From BP-133 sp040756995 (GTDB lineage Bacteria > Actinomycetota > Acidimicrobiia > IMCC26256 > BP-133), in NCBI GenBank assembly GCA_040756995.1, contig JBFLYK010000002.1, positions 62,001 through 126,000 of the forward strand: DNA of 64,000 nucleotides. The letters are read 5' to 3'. Of this stretch, positions 16,760 through 25,788 are shown one piece after another. A program made the position numbers and the translations under genes. Under the pieces are notes generated by a model. The model was not told the DNA's origin and did not search any database. It saw only the letters and a list, made by a program, of their open reading frames with translations. How positions within the stretch are numbered: the stretch's first letter is position 1; every line of letters starts with the position of its first letter.

Positions 16760-19120
16760 TCACCTTCCGGTGTCGCTGGCGTCGATCAGGTCCCACGCGG
16801 CGCCGACGATGGTGCTCGGGTCGATCCCGAAATGGCGGTAGAGATCGGGGACGTCGCCGGAGCGGCCGAAGTCGCTGACGCCGAGACCGGTCGTCGGCCG
16901 GCCGGCGATGCCGCCCAGGAAGGCCAGCGTGTGCGGGTGCCCGTCGAGCACCGTGACGATCGGCGTGGCCCGGTCGGCGGGGAAGAGCCGGTCGAGGATC
17001 CCGTCGTCACCGACCCGCAGCCCCCGCCGGGCCTGGTACGCCCGGAACACGAGATCGGCCGACGTCAGGCAGACGATGTCGACGCCGATGCCGACGGAAC
17101 CCAGCTCGTCGGCGGCGGCCACGACCTCGGGCAGGACGACACCCATGCCGACCAGTGTGACCGCCGGCACCCCGGGAGCCTCCCGGAGCCGGTAGCCCCC
17201 GGCGAGGACGTCGCGGCGGCGTTGCTCCCGGCCGGCCCCGTCCTCCGGAAGGCCGGTCAGCGACTGGTCGATCGGCCTGGTGCTGAGCCGGAAGTACGCC
17301 GAACTCCCGTCGGGCCGGCCGAGGCGGCCCAGGGCATGCAGCAGCGCCCATTCCAGGTCCTGACCGAAGGCCGGTTCCCAGGCGACGCACCCCGGCTGCT
17401 CGAGCCCGATCGACGGCGAGATGATCGACTGGTGGGCGCCGCCCTCCGGCGCCAGCGTGACACCCGACGGTGTGCCGACGAGGACCGACTTGCCACCGGC
17501 GTACATTCCGAACGACCACGGTTCGAGCGCCCGGGTGACGAAGGCGTCGTAGATGGTGCCGATGGGCAGCAGCGGCTGGCCGGAGCGGTTCCACGTGGCG
17601 CCGAGTTCGCCGAGCAGGCCGACGAGGTTCACTTCGGCGATCCCGAGCTCGATGTGCTGACCGTGCTTCGATTCCCGCCACCGCACGAGGACGTCGGGAT
17701 CGTCGGCGAACCAGTCGATCCGCTCGCCGTGGTGCCACACGCCGACCTTGTTGATCCAGCCGCCGAGGTTGGTGGACGACGCCACGTCGGGGCTCACCGT
17801 CACGATGCGGGCGGCGACGTCCGGCGCTTCCCGGGCGAGATCGACGAGGATGCGGCCGAAGGCCTGCTGGGTCGAGTTGCTCGCCGTGTGCGACCGACCG
17901 AGGCCGGTGGGGACGGGCGGAGGGGCCGACGGCTGCCGGTCCGGCCGTTGCAGCCGGGCGGCCGCTTCGCCGCAGAGGGCCGCTTCGGCGCTCCCTTCGT
18001 CGAAGAGGGCCCAGGGGTCGGAGGGATCGGCGCCGAGGTCCCGGCCGAGCTGCTTCCACTGCGGCTCGGTCAGCAACGCGGAGTGATTGGCCGGGTGGCC
18101 CTGGGTGGGCAGGCCCCAGGCCTTGATGGTGTAGGCGAAGACGACCGTGGGGCGGTCGGTGGCCCGGTAGGCGAGCTCGAAGGCGTCGAGCAGGTCGGCG
18201 AGGTCGTGGCCGCCGAGGTCCCGCACCGCCAGGGCCACCTCGGCGTCGTCGAGGTCGGCCAGTACCTTCGTGATGCTGGGCCCGCCGCGGCCGTCGCCGA
18301 TGACCCCCTGCCGCACCTCCGACTGCCGCGTCCGCAGCAGGTGCTGGTACTCCTCGTTGCTCATCGTGTCGATGCGGTCCCGCAGGGCATCGCCGCCGGG
18401 CCGGTCGAAGAGGCCCCGCAGCCGCCTTCCGTACTTCACGGTGATCGTGTGCCAGCCGGCGGCCTCGAACATCTTGCCGATGCGTCCGACCGCGATGTCG
18501 GGCACCACCCGGTCCAGTGACTGCCGGTTGACGTCGATGACCCACAGCACCTCGCCGAGGTGGGGCACCATCGGGTCGACGAGCGCTTCCCACACGGCGC
18601 CTTCGTCGAGTTCGGCGTCGCCGACCAGGGCGACGTGCCGGCCACCGGGCGGGACGTCGAAGTGACCCGACACATACCGCTGCGCCAGTGCGCTCCACAG
18701 CGTGGCGGTGGCGCCGATCCCGACCGAGCCCGTCGAGAAGTCGACCGGGTCCGGGTCCTTCGTCCGGCTCGGGTAGCTCTGCAGTCCGGAGAAGGTGCGC
18801 AGCTCGGTCAGGTAGCGCCGGTCGAGGCGGCCGAGCAGATAGTTGATGGCGTGGAGGACGGGCGCAGCGTGCGGTTTCACCGACACCCGGTCCGACGCCC
18901 GGAGGTGCCGGAAGTACAGCGCCGACATGATGCTCACCATCGACGCCGACGACGCCTGGTGCCCGCCGACCTTCACGCCGGAATCGGTCCGCCGGACCTT
19001 GTTGGCGTGATGGACCATGCTGACGGCCAGCCACAGCACCCGCCGCTGCACCGCCTCGAGCGTGGGCAGCAGGTCATCCCCGGTCGGGGCGCCCGTGCTC
19101 ACCCGCTGGCCCACGGTCAC
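16760..19120 (-). CDS. Transketolase-like / pyruvate dehydrogenase E1 (AceE)-like protein
   Basis: 786 residues, thiamine-diphosphate enzyme. The TPP motif is GDAELDEGAVWEAL ... DVNRQSLD. The segment GGHQASSASMVSIMSALYF followed by VKPHAAPVLHAINYLLG matches the start of AceE-type E1 proteins, and the pyrimidine-domain part is LAPEGGAHQSIISPSIG. It is about 100 residues shorter than standard AceE (about 890), and no E2 or E3 gene lies nearby, so the acceptor may not be lipoate. GTG 19120 is used; ATG 19171 is an in-frame alternative, and neither has a good ribosome site. The substrate could be a 2-oxo acid or a ketose phosphate. Confidence 0.75.
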   Translation of the reverse strand: MTVGQRVSTGAPTGDDLLPTLEAVQRRVLWLAVSMVHHANKVRRTDSGVKVGGHQASSASMVSIMSALYFRHLRASDRVSVKPHAAPVLHAINYLLGRLDRRYLTELRTFSGLQSYPSRTKDPDPVDFSTGSVGIGATATLWSALAQRYVSGHFDVPPGGRHVALVGDAELDEGAVWEALVDPMVPHLGEVLWVIDVNRQSLDRVVPDIAVGRIGKMFEAAGWHTITVKYGRRLRGLFDRPGGDALRDRIDTMSNEEYQHLLRTRQSEVRQGVIGDGRGGPSITKVLADLDDAEVALAVRDLGGHDLADLLDAFELAYRATDRPTVVFAYTIKAWGLPTQGHPANHSALLTEPQWKQLGRDLGADPSDPWALFDEGSAEAALCGEAAARLQRPDRQPSAPPPVPTGLGRSHTASNSTQQAFGRILVDLAREAPDVAARIVTVSPDVASSTNLGGWINKVGVWHHGERIDWFADDPDVLVRWRESKHGQHIELGIAEVNLVGLLGELGATWNRSGQPLLPIGTIYDAFVTRALEPWSFGMYAGGKSVLVGTPSGVTLAPEGGAHQSIISPSIGLEQPGCVAWEPAFGQDLEWALLHALGRLGRPDGSSAYFRLSTRPIDQSLTGLPEDGAGREQRRRDVLAGGYRLREAPGVPAVTLVGMGVVLPEVVAAADELGSVGIGVDIVCLTSADLVFRAYQARRGLRVGDDGILDRLFPADRATPIVTVLDGHPHTLAFLGGIAGRPTTGLGVSDFGRSGDVPDLYRHFGIDPSTIVGAAWDLIDASDTGR

Positions 19121-19192
19121 GCGGCCATTGAACCCTGGCCCGCCCGGTCTCGCAACAGAGGCCTCAGGCATGGGATGGACCGGGGCGGCGCG

Positions 19193-19198
19193 TAGTAT
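19193..19198 (+). promoter_or_regulatory. Possible -10 element for a leaderless transcript
   Basis: TAGTAT ends six bases before the GTG at 19205, the spacing expected if transcription starts at the start codon. No ribosome site is visible. Leaderless genes are common in actinobacteria. The -35 region is not recognisable. Confidence 0.4.
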
Positions 19199-19204
19199 CG
19201 GGTC

Positions 19205-19870
19205 GTGCCGCCTGTCCGTCGCGATGACCGGAGCGGGCCGGTCGTGGAAGGTGGGACACCATCGGTTCCGGCCACCGCGTCGGATCATCCGGCGACCTGG
19301 AAGTTCGGCTTCCCCATCTACCACCCGGCAGACCTGGCGGCCTGGCGGGCCTGGCTCGCGGCCAACTGCGACACGGCCCGCGGCGTGTGGGTTGCGTCGT
19401 GGCGGAAGGCGAGCGGCCGTGACGCGATCGCCTACGGCGACCTCGTCGAGGAGGCCATCTGCTTCGGCTGGATCGATTCGACGGTGAACACCCTCGACGA
19501 CGAGCGGGGACTGCAGCTCATGACGCCCCGCAAGCCCAAGAGCGGCTGGACGCGGCTGAACCGGCAGCGCGTGGCCGCCCTGGAGGCGCAGGGCCGGATG
19601 ACCGATGCCGGCCGGCGGGCCGTCGAGGTGGCCCGGGCGAACGGATGGTGGACGATCTACGACGCGGTCGAGGACCTGCTCGAACCCGACGACCTGGCCC
19701 AGGCGCTCGAAGCGAACCCCGCGGCCCGCACCGCCTGGCAAGGGTTCCCCCCGTCGGCCCGCAAGCAGATGCTCTGGTGGGTCGTCAGCTCCGGCCGACC
19801 CGAGACACGCGCCAACCGCATCGCGAAGATCGTGTCCGAGGCCGCATCCGGCCGCCGCGCCCAGGGCTGA
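19205..19870 (+). CDS. YdeI/OmpD-associated family protein
   Basis: 221 residues. The family block is easily seen: WRAWLAANCDTARGVWVASW, then YGDLVEEAICFGWIDSTVN and MTPRKPKSGWTRLNRQRV, with the DUF1905/YdeI C-terminal helix pair around FPPSARKQMLWWV. Members are small cytoplasmic proteins linked to stress or bacteriocin tolerance in a few species; the biochemical role is unknown. GTG 19205 is the only plausible start and is probably leaderless. It is divergent from the transketolase-like gene by 84 bases. Confidence 0.82.
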   Translation: MPPVRRDDRSGPVVEGGTPSVPATASDHPATWKFGFPIYHPADLAAWRAWLAANCDTARGVWVASWRKASGRDAIAYGDLVEEAICFGWIDSTVNTLDDERGLQLMTPRKPKSGWTRLNRQRVAALEAQGRMTDAGRRAVEVARANGWWTIYDAVEDLLEPDDLAQALEANPAARTAWQGFPPSARKQMLWWVVSSGRPETRANRIAKIVSEAASGRRAQG

Positions 19871-20004
19871 GCGCCGCGCCGGGCGCTGGCGACGGTGGCC
19901 AGCGAGCAGCTCTTCACGGCGCTGGGCGGGTGCCGGCTGAGTCGTCTGGTGTGATGCTTGTCATGACCGGCGGGTGGGTACTCCCTCCGTGAGGGGGTCC
20001 TTCG

Positions 20005-20739
20005 ATGGCCGCGACAACGACGACGGGACCGGCTGACAGTGCCCTGTACAAGTCGCCCCACGTGGCGGGGTACGAGGACGTTTCCTACGACGAGAAGGAG
20101 GCGCTCTTCGCCCAGGTCAAGGCCGACCTCCGCTTCCCGGACTACCTGTACGGGTGTTACGAGTGCGGGATCTGCGTGTCGGCCTGCCCGTCCGCCCGCT
20201 TCTACGACTTCAGTCCCCGGCGAATCGCCCAGGCCGCCGCACGGGAGGATGTCGAACTCCTCTATCAGCAGATGCAGGAGGACATCTGGGAGTGCTCCCA
20301 GTGCTTCTCGTGTCTGATCTGCCCGCGGGGCAACAACCCGGGTGGGATCATCACGATCATGCGGGAGGTGGCCATCAACAACGGTATGGCCTCCGCCCGA
20401 GAGGCGCTCGAGGGCTACTCCCGCATCATCTACAAGATCATGTCGACCGGCACCCAGGTATCGCCCGACATGCTCCAGCCGGACGCCTTCCCCGACTGGG
20501 GTCCCGAGGTGAAGGACGTCTCTGAGAACCTCGAGCTCTGGCGTCGGGCCCTTCCCCCCGAGACGCACCACACCACCTCCACCGGGTGGGATGTCTCGGA
20601 GAAGACGCTCGTGGAGCTGTACCTGATCTGGTCACAGACCGGCGCCCTCGACATGATCGGAGAAGTCGACGAAGGCCTCCACATGATCCTCCAGGAAGTG
20701 ATGGAGGAACGCCTCGAGGACGCGGGCATCGAGGTCTAG
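20005..20739 (+). CDS. HdrC-like 4Fe-4S dicluster protein
   Basis: 244 residues, soluble. Two cysteine clusters: C51-x2-C54-x2-C57-x3-C61-P (CYECGICVSACPSA), a standard 4Fe-4S site, and C97-x2-C100-x2-C103-x2-C106-P (CSQCFSCLICPRG), one residue shorter than the usual C-x2-C-x2-C-x3-C-P. The layout matches heterodisulfide reductase subunit C and the HdrC-like part of succinate/glycerol-phosphate dehydrogenase iron-sulphur proteins. No HdrA, HdrB or flavoprotein gene lies near. It probably transfers electrons between partners encoded elsewhere. ATG 20005 has a good ribosome site (GAGGGGG). It is convergent with the acyl-CoA dehydrogenase-like gene, 13 bases away. Confidence 0.85.
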   Translation: MAATTTTGPADSALYKSPHVAGYEDVSYDEKEALFAQVKADLRFPDYLYGCYECGICVSACPSARFYDFSPRRIAQAAAREDVELLYQQMQEDIWECSQCFSCLICPRGNNPGGIITIMREVAINNGMASAREALEGYSRIIYKIMSTGTQVSPDMLQPDAFPDWGPEVKDVSENLELWRRALPPETHHTTSTGWDVSEKTLVELYLIWSQTGALDMIGEVDEGLHMILQEVMEERLEDAGIEV

Positions 20740-20752
20740 CCGTCCCGGGTGC

Positions 20753-21937
20753 TCACAGGGCGACGAAGCCGAGTTCCGGGGACAAGCCGAGACGTACCTG
20801 GGCGAACGTCTCGAAGCGGCTCTCGGACACGAAGCCCTGTTGTTTGAGTACGGCGATGTCGCGGAAGTGTCGCTCGAGGGGGCTTCCTCGATGGATGGCC
20901 GTTGTGCCGGCGATTGCGAAGGCGGCGTCGACCGCGGCGACGCTGGCGTCGATCGCCTGGACCGACGCCAGGAGCAGCTCCGCCCGGTCCTCCGGCGCGA
21001 GGTCGTCGCCGTCGACGGTGCGCCGCCAGGCTTCGGCGATCCGGTCGTGCAGGTAGGCCCGGGCTGCCCGCAGCGCGCCTTCGGCCCGCCCCAGCTTGGC
21101 TTGCACGGCGCCTCGGTCTCGGAGGGTCGTAACCGAGGAGAACGGCGTCTTTCGGTTGGCCAGTGCGACCACTTCGTCGATGGCGTCTCGGGCGATGCCG
21201 ACGGCGACGGCGGGAATGTACGAGGCGACGAGGAGCATGGCAGCACCGCGGTACAACGGCCCGTCGTATCGAGGCCCCGGCGTATGGTCGATCCCGATCC
21301 GGAAGGTCCGCCGCTCGGGGACGTACACGCCGTGGAGCTCGACGTCGTTCGAGTCCGTGCCTCGCATACCGATGGTGTCCCAGCAGCGGACGATCGCCAC
21401 GTCGTCGCCGGGGAGGAAGGCGGCCCGCGTCACCGGTGTGCCCTCCACGGTCTCCTCCGGGCACACGGCGGTGACCCACACCCAGCTGGCGTCCGACACG
21501 TTGGAGGCGAACCTCCGGCGACCGGACAGCCGGAACCCGCCCTTTTCCCGCTTGGCGTCCATGGGCACCGGGAAGGACACCGCCAGGAGCTGGTCCGGCC
21601 CGTCCCGGTAGATCTCCTCGATGGTCTCGTCGGGGAGGCGCGAGCACCACCAGGCACTCGACCCCGCCGCCTGGAGGGCCCAGGCGGCGGCGGCGTCGTG
21701 GCGGGCGAGTTCCTCCTGGGCCTGGGCGTAGGTCAGGGGATCCAGCTCGCTGCCGCCGAGGGAGCGGGGAACGTAGAGGCGGAAGAAGCCGCCGTCACGG
21801 AGCGCCTGCATGGACGGGGCCGGCAGGCGGGCGTCTCGGTCGCCCTGCGGCGCGTGCTGCCGTAGGAGCGGGCCGATCCGGCGCGCCTCGGCGACCGGAT
21901 CGACCAGGGTGGGCGTCGCCCTGGTGGTCGGGGTCAT
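20753..21937 (-). CDS. Acyl-CoA dehydrogenase family flavoprotein
   Basis: 394 residues with the acyl-CoA dehydrogenase fold: N-terminal helices (LYVPRSLGGSELDPLTYAQA), beta domain (GGFRLSGRRRFASNVSDASW, WDTIGMRGTDSNDVEL), C-terminal four-helix part. There is no obvious catalytic Glu, and it resembles the HsaA/HpaB/DszC-like flavin monooxygenase branch of the superfamily, so hydroxylation is as likely as dehydrogenation. ATG 21937 has GGAGG seven bases upstream and overlaps the stop of the SnoaL-like gene by four bases. The two genes form an operon that may act on one substrate. Confidence 0.8.
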   Translation of the reverse strand: MTPTTRATPTLVDPVAEARRIGPLLRQHAPQGDRDARLPAPSMQALRDGGFFRLYVPRSLGGSELDPLTYAQAQEELARHDAAAAWALQAAGSSAWWCSRLPDETIEEIYRDGPDQLLAVSFPVPMDAKREKGGFRLSGRRRFASNVSDASWVWVTAVCPEETVEGTPVTRAAFLPGDDVAIVRCWDTIGMRGTDSNDVELHGVYVPERRTFRIGIDHTPGPRYDGPLYRGAAMLLVASYIPAVAVGIARDAIDEVVALANRKTPFSSVTTLRDRGAVQAKLGRAEGALRAARAYLHDRIAEAWRRTVDGDDLAPEDRAELLLASVQAIDASVAAVDAAFAIAGTTAIHRGSPLERHFRDIAVLKQQGFVSESRFETFAQVRLGLSPELGFVAL

Positions 21938-22380
21938 GCCGGCCTCCGCTCGACCTTGGGGGCGTGGTCGGCGATGTGGCGGACAGTCTCCGGGTCCCAC
22001 TCGCCGCAGCAGGTGTAGCGGTGCTCGGTGATCCGGCCGTCGTCGAGACGGAACAGGTTGGACAGCCGGCACACGACGGGCGGGTGTTCTCCGACACGTA
22101 TCGGCGTGCCCTGCATCTCGATGAGGAGCATCACGGCGTCATCGGCCGCCACCGTGTGGCGCTCGACGATTGTCCAGCGGTACTTGCCGCTCCACTCCTC
22201 CCGGTACTCCTGCAGCACGCGACCGGCGCCTTGGTACTGGTAGTGCCAGCCGGGCACCGACGCGTCGTAGAGCACGTCGCGGTCGAGGTGGTCCTCCATG
22301 CCCTCCCAGTCGGCGGTACCGATCCGCTCGAGGAACTCGACCACCGCATGGGGCAGGGCGATCGCCTGGGTCGTCGTCAT
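21934..22380 (-). CDS. SnoaL-like / NTF2-fold protein
   Basis: 148 residues, NTF2-like fold of the SnoaL polyketide-cyclase/dehydratase type: LERIGTADWEGMEDHLDRDV, YRWTIVERHTVAADDAVMLL, NLFRLDDGRITEHRYTCCGEW. Members bind small hydrophobic ligands and often accompany oxygenases. It is the first gene of the pair with the dehydrogenase-like flavoprotein (four-base overlap). ATG 22380 follows AGGAG, which sits in the loop of a perfect 7-bp hairpin (22381-22402), so translation may be structure-controlled. Confidence 0.78.
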   Translation of the reverse strand: MTTTQAIALPHAVVEFLERIGTADWEGMEDHLDRDVLYDASVPGWHYQYQGAGRVLQEYREEWSGKYRWTIVERHTVAADDAVMLLIEMQGTPIRVGEHPPVVCRLSNLFRLDDGRITEHRYTCCGEWDPETVRHIADHAPKVERRPA

Positions 22381-22402
22381 GGTTGGCCTCCTTTCGCCAA
22401 CC
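22381..22402 (-). promoter_or_regulatory. Hairpin displaying the ribosome site of the SnoaL-like gene
   Basis: Read on the minus strand: GGTTGGC, loop GAAAGGAG, GCCAACC, then ATG. The arms are perfect, and the loop contains the Shine-Dalgarno sequence. It could be an RNA structure presenting the site, or a DNA operator. Confidence 0.45.
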
Positions 22403-22409
22403 CGATGGG

Positions 22410-22435
22410 CGCCACATCGCTCGTGGCGACGCCAC
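22410..22435. promoter_or_regulatory. Iterated CGCCAC/GTGGCG inverted repeats in a divergent promoter
   Basis: CGCCAC (22410-22415), GTGGCG (22423-22428) and CGCCAC (22430-22435) give two nested inverted repeats; GTGGCG-A-CGCCAC is a perfect 13-base palindrome. They lie between the SnoaL operon and the divergent regulatory ATPase gene, with a further GGCGATCGCC at 22445. They look like operator half-sites for a dimer. Confidence 0.45.
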
Positions 22436-22473
22436 AACGGGTCTGGCGATCGCCGACAGAGCAGACTGTGGGC

Positions 22474-25400
22474 ATGAGCGGGGCGGCGGGCGCAGGCGTG
22501 GAGGCGCCCTTCGTGGGTCGGAGTCGGGAGTTCGACGCCGTCGAGACGGCGCTGGGCGCCGCCGTCCGGGGCGAGGGTCCGGGGGTGCTGGTGATCGGCG
22601 AGGCCGGCGTGGGCAAGACCCGCCTGGTCGCCGAGCTGGCGGCCACGGCGCGCCGGGAGGGCATGCTGCGGGTCGTGTGGTCCTCGGTGCCAGAACCCGC
22701 CGCCGCCCGGCCGCACGGCCATTGGGCGCAAGTTCTCCGCAGCCTGGCGGCTTCGTTCGAGCGGCGTGTCCTGGTCGAGGAGCTGGCTGGCGCCGCCGAG
22801 GAGCTGACCCGGCTCGTGCCCGACCTTCGATCCGGCCTGGAGTTCGTCGCACCGGGCGATCCCGAGGGCGACGATCCCCGCTTTCGGATGTACGACGCGG
22901 TCGCGTCGTTCCTTCGGCGAGCGGCGGCGCGGGAGCCGATCGCCATCGTGCTCGACGACCTCCACGCCGCCGATCTCGGGACGCTGCGGCTGCTGCGGTT
23001 TCTGGCCGGCGAGACCCGGGACGACGCCATCGCCCTGGTTGGGACGGCTCGGGACCCCGACACCGAGGCCCTGCCCGCAGAGGTCGCCGGTGCGCTGGTG
23101 GAGCTGGCGCGCACCCTTCCCGCGCTGCATCTCGGGGGCTTGGACCGTCCGGCCGTCGAATCGCTGATGGCCCAGATCCTTGGCGCCGACACCGCCGCCG
23201 AGCTCGCCGCCGACATCCATCATCGCTCGGGTGGCAACCCGCTCTTCGTTGCTGAGCTCGCCCGGCTGCTCGCCGCCGATGCCCGCCGGCTCGACCACCG
23301 GACGCTACCCGCCACGATCCGGGCTGTGATCGAACGCCGTCTGGCACCCGTCCCGCCCGACGCCCTCGAGGTCCTGCGGGCCGCTGCGGTGGTCGGCGAG
23401 GAGTTCGCGGTGCCCCTCGTCGAGCGCGCCGCCGGCAAGACGCGCCCAGAGATCCTCGCCGCCGTCGATGCCGCCGCTCGGGCCCACCTCGTCGTGGAAC
23501 GCGGCAGCCTCCGGTTCGGGTTCACCCACGCCCTCATCCGCGATGCGCTCTACGACCAGCTGGCCCTGCCGGTCCGGGCACAGGCCCACCGAGTCGTGGC
23601 CGAGGCGCTGGAAGCCTCCGGTGGCACGGAACCGCCGCTGGCCGAACTCGCCCACCACTTCCTCGCCGGGTCACCAGCCGTGGAGGACGGCAAGGCGGCG
23701 CTCTACGCCGAACGGGCCGGGCAGCGAGCCGCCGAGCAGTTCGCCTATGAGGACGCGGCCAGGCACTTCCGCAATGCGCTGTCGGGGCTCGATCTGGCCG
23801 GGGCCGACACGTCCCGCCGGATCCCATTGCTCCTCGCGCTCGGTGATGCGTCACTCCGCAGCGGCGACGTGGGCGGGGCGCGGGAGGCGTTCGTGGCCGC
23901 CGCCGAGCACGCCCGGCGAGCCGGCAGTCCGGAGTTGCTCGCCCGGGCCGCCCTCGGGCTCGGCTCCGGACTCGACGGGTTCGAGGTCCGCCTGTTCGAC
24001 CATGCGCAGCTCACACTGCTCGAAGAAGCGCTGGCCACGTTGCCAGCGGAGCCTTCCGGCCTCCGTGCCTGGGCGATGGCGCGGCTCTCGGTTGCCCTGA
24101 CTTTCGCCGAATCCGGCCCTCGACGGCTCCAGCTGGCCGAGGACGCGGTCGGGATGGCCCGGTCCACCGACGACCGACGGGCCCTCGCCTACGCCCTGGC
24201 CGCTCGGTGTGACGCCACGGCCGGACCGGAACACGTCGACGAGCGTCTCGAGGCGGCCACCGAGATCACCCATCTCGCGCAGCTGGTCGGCGATCGGGGC
24301 ATGGAGCTTCTCGGGCGCCGTAACCGGCTCATCGCTCTGCTCGAGAGCGGTGACATCGCCGGTGTCGATGGCGAGATCGACCGCTACGAGCTGGTCGCCG
24401 ATGCCATCGGCCAGCCCCTCTACCAGTGGTACGTGCCGCTGTGGCGCGGGATGCGGGCCTTGATGGAGGGCCGGCTCGATGCAGCATGGGCGCACCAGCG
24501 TGACACCGCCACCATCGGGAAGCGGGCCGGAAGCCACAACGCCGCCCTCAACGCCGACGTCCTGGCCTGGAACACGCTGAGGGAAGAAGGTCAGTCGCAG
24601 GAGGCCGCTGACCGCCTCCGCCAGCAACTGGCGCTGGCCGACGGCATCTACGGCGAGGACTTCTGGGTGGCGCTGGTCACCCCTGAGCTGCACCCGGTGC
24701 AGGCGAAGACAGCGCTCGACCGGTTCGTCGCCCACGGCTTCGCCGAGTTCCCCCGTGATGCCGTCTGGCTGGCGGCCATGACCTACGCCGCCGAGACGTG
24801 CGGCCGTCTCGGCCACACGGCGGCGGCCGAATGCCTCGATGAATTGATCCGGCCGCATCACACGCGTTTCGCCGTGGACGCCATCGGCGCGGCCTGCTAC
24901 GGATCCATGGCCCGCCCCCTAGGCATCATCACCGCCGTCCTCGGTCGGCGCGCCGATGCGACGGCCTGGTTCGACGAGGCCCTGGAGGTCCACCGGGCAT
25001 CCGGCGCGTCCGCGCTCGTGGCCAGGACACTGCACGACCTCGGTTCCTCGCTCCTGTCCCTCGGCGACGAGCCCGCGGGACGAGCGGCGCTGGAGGAGGC
25101 ACAGGCGCTCTACCGCTCGTTGCGCATGGACCGGCGGGCGTCGTTCGTCGAGACGACAACGGCACCGTCAGAGTCGATCAACGTGTTCCGGCTCGACGGT
25201 GAATACTGGACGCTCACCTATGGCGGCAGGACCGCCCGGGTCGCCGACAGCAAGGGACTGCGAGACATCGCCATGCTCCTCGCCCGGCCGGGGCGCGAAC
25301 TGCACGTCGCCGACCTCATCGCCGCCACCGACCCACCAGCCGTGCTGCCCGACGAGCCCACCCGTACCGCCGTGCTGCGGCGCGGGCCCACCGACGCCGT

Positions 25401-25746
25401 GATCGACGATCGAGCCCGGGCCGCCTACCACGCCCGCCTGCTCGACCTCCGCGACGAGCTGGAAGACGCCGAGGCCAACGCCGACCTCGCCCGAGCCGAG
25501 CGAGCGAGAGCCGAGATGGACGCCATCGCCAGCGAACTCGCAGCCGCCCTGGGACTCGGCGGCCGCCCCCGCGCCACGGGCGACCCCGCCGAACGGGCGC
25601 GCAAAGCCGTCACCCAACGGATCCGCAACTCGCTCAAGCGGCTCGCCGCTGTGCATCCCGAGCTGGCCGCGCACCTCGACCGCGCCATCCGTACCGGCCG
25701 CTTCTGCAGCTACCGGCCCGAACGCCCCGTGAAGTGGTCGCTATAG
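22474..25746 (+). CDS. Large AAA/STAND-type regulatory ATPase
   Basis: 1090 residues. The start ATG 22474 directly precedes the AAA_16 domain (FVGRSREFDAVETAL, Walker A VIGEAGVGKTRLV at about 40, Walker B IAIVLDDLHAADLG). A TPR-like helical middle follows (about 400-900). The C-terminal part has YWTLTYGGRTARVADSKGLR and AVTQRIRNSLKRL, a winged-helix-like module often found at the end of such predicted ATPases where others carry LuxR domains. These proteins are transcriptional regulators or signalling NTPases. It is divergent from the SnoaL/dehydrogenase operon across 93 bases holding inverted repeats, so it may control those genes and itself. Confidence 0.8.
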   Translation: MSGAAGAGVEAPFVGRSREFDAVETALGAAVRGEGPGVLVIGEAGVGKTRLVAELAATARREGMLRVVWSSVPEPAAARPHGHWAQVLRSLAASFERRVLVEELAGAAEELTRLVPDLRSGLEFVAPGDPEGDDPRFRMYDAVASFLRRAAAREPIAIVLDDLHAADLGTLRLLRFLAGETRDDAIALVGTARDPDTEALPAEVAGALVELARTLPALHLGGLDRPAVESLMAQILGADTAAELAADIHHRSGGNPLFVAELARLLAADARRLDHRTLPATIRAVIERRLAPVPPDALEVLRAAAVVGEEFAVPLVERAAGKTRPEILAAVDAAARAHLVVERGSLRFGFTHALIRDALYDQLALPVRAQAHRVVAEALEASGGTEPPLAELAHHFLAGSPAVEDGKAALYAERAGQRAAEQFAYEDAARHFRNALSGLDLAGADTSRRIPLLLALGDASLRSGDVGGAREAFVAAAEHARRAGSPELLARAALGLGSGLDGFEVRLFDHAQLTLLEEALATLPAEPSGLRAWAMARLSVALTFAESGPRRLQLAEDAVGMARSTDDRRALAYALAARCDATAGPEHVDERLEAATEITHLAQLVGDRGMELLGRRNRLIALLESGDIAGVDGEIDRYELVADAIGQPLYQWYVPLWRGMRALMEGRLDAAWAHQRDTATIGKRAGSHNAALNADVLAWNTLREEGQSQEAADRLRQQLALADGIYGEDFWVALVTPELHPVQAKTALDRFVAHGFAEFPRDAVWLAAMTYAAETCGRLGHTAAAECLDELIRPHHTRFAVDAIGAACYGSMARPLGIITAVLGRRADATAWFDEALEVHRASGASALVARTLHDLGSSLLSLGDEPAGRAALEEAQALYRSLRMDRRASFVETTTAPSESINVFRLDGEYWTLTYGGRTARVADSKGLRDIAMLLARPGRELHVADLIAATDPPAVLPDEPTRTAVLRRGPTDAVIDDRARAAYHARLLDLRDELEDAEANADLARAERARAEMDAIASELAAALGLGGRPRATGDPAERARKAVTQRIRNSLKRLAAVHPELAAHLDRAIRTGRFCSYRPERPVKWSL

Positions 25747-25788
25747 CCTGCGGCAGATCGACGGTTCCGGCCTCCGGAGGGGAGCTTC

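Noticed and set aside
16739..18520. 593-residue plus-strand frame opposite the AceE-like gene
   Set aside because: Antisense shadow typical of GC-rich DNA; the minus-strand frame has clear family motifs.
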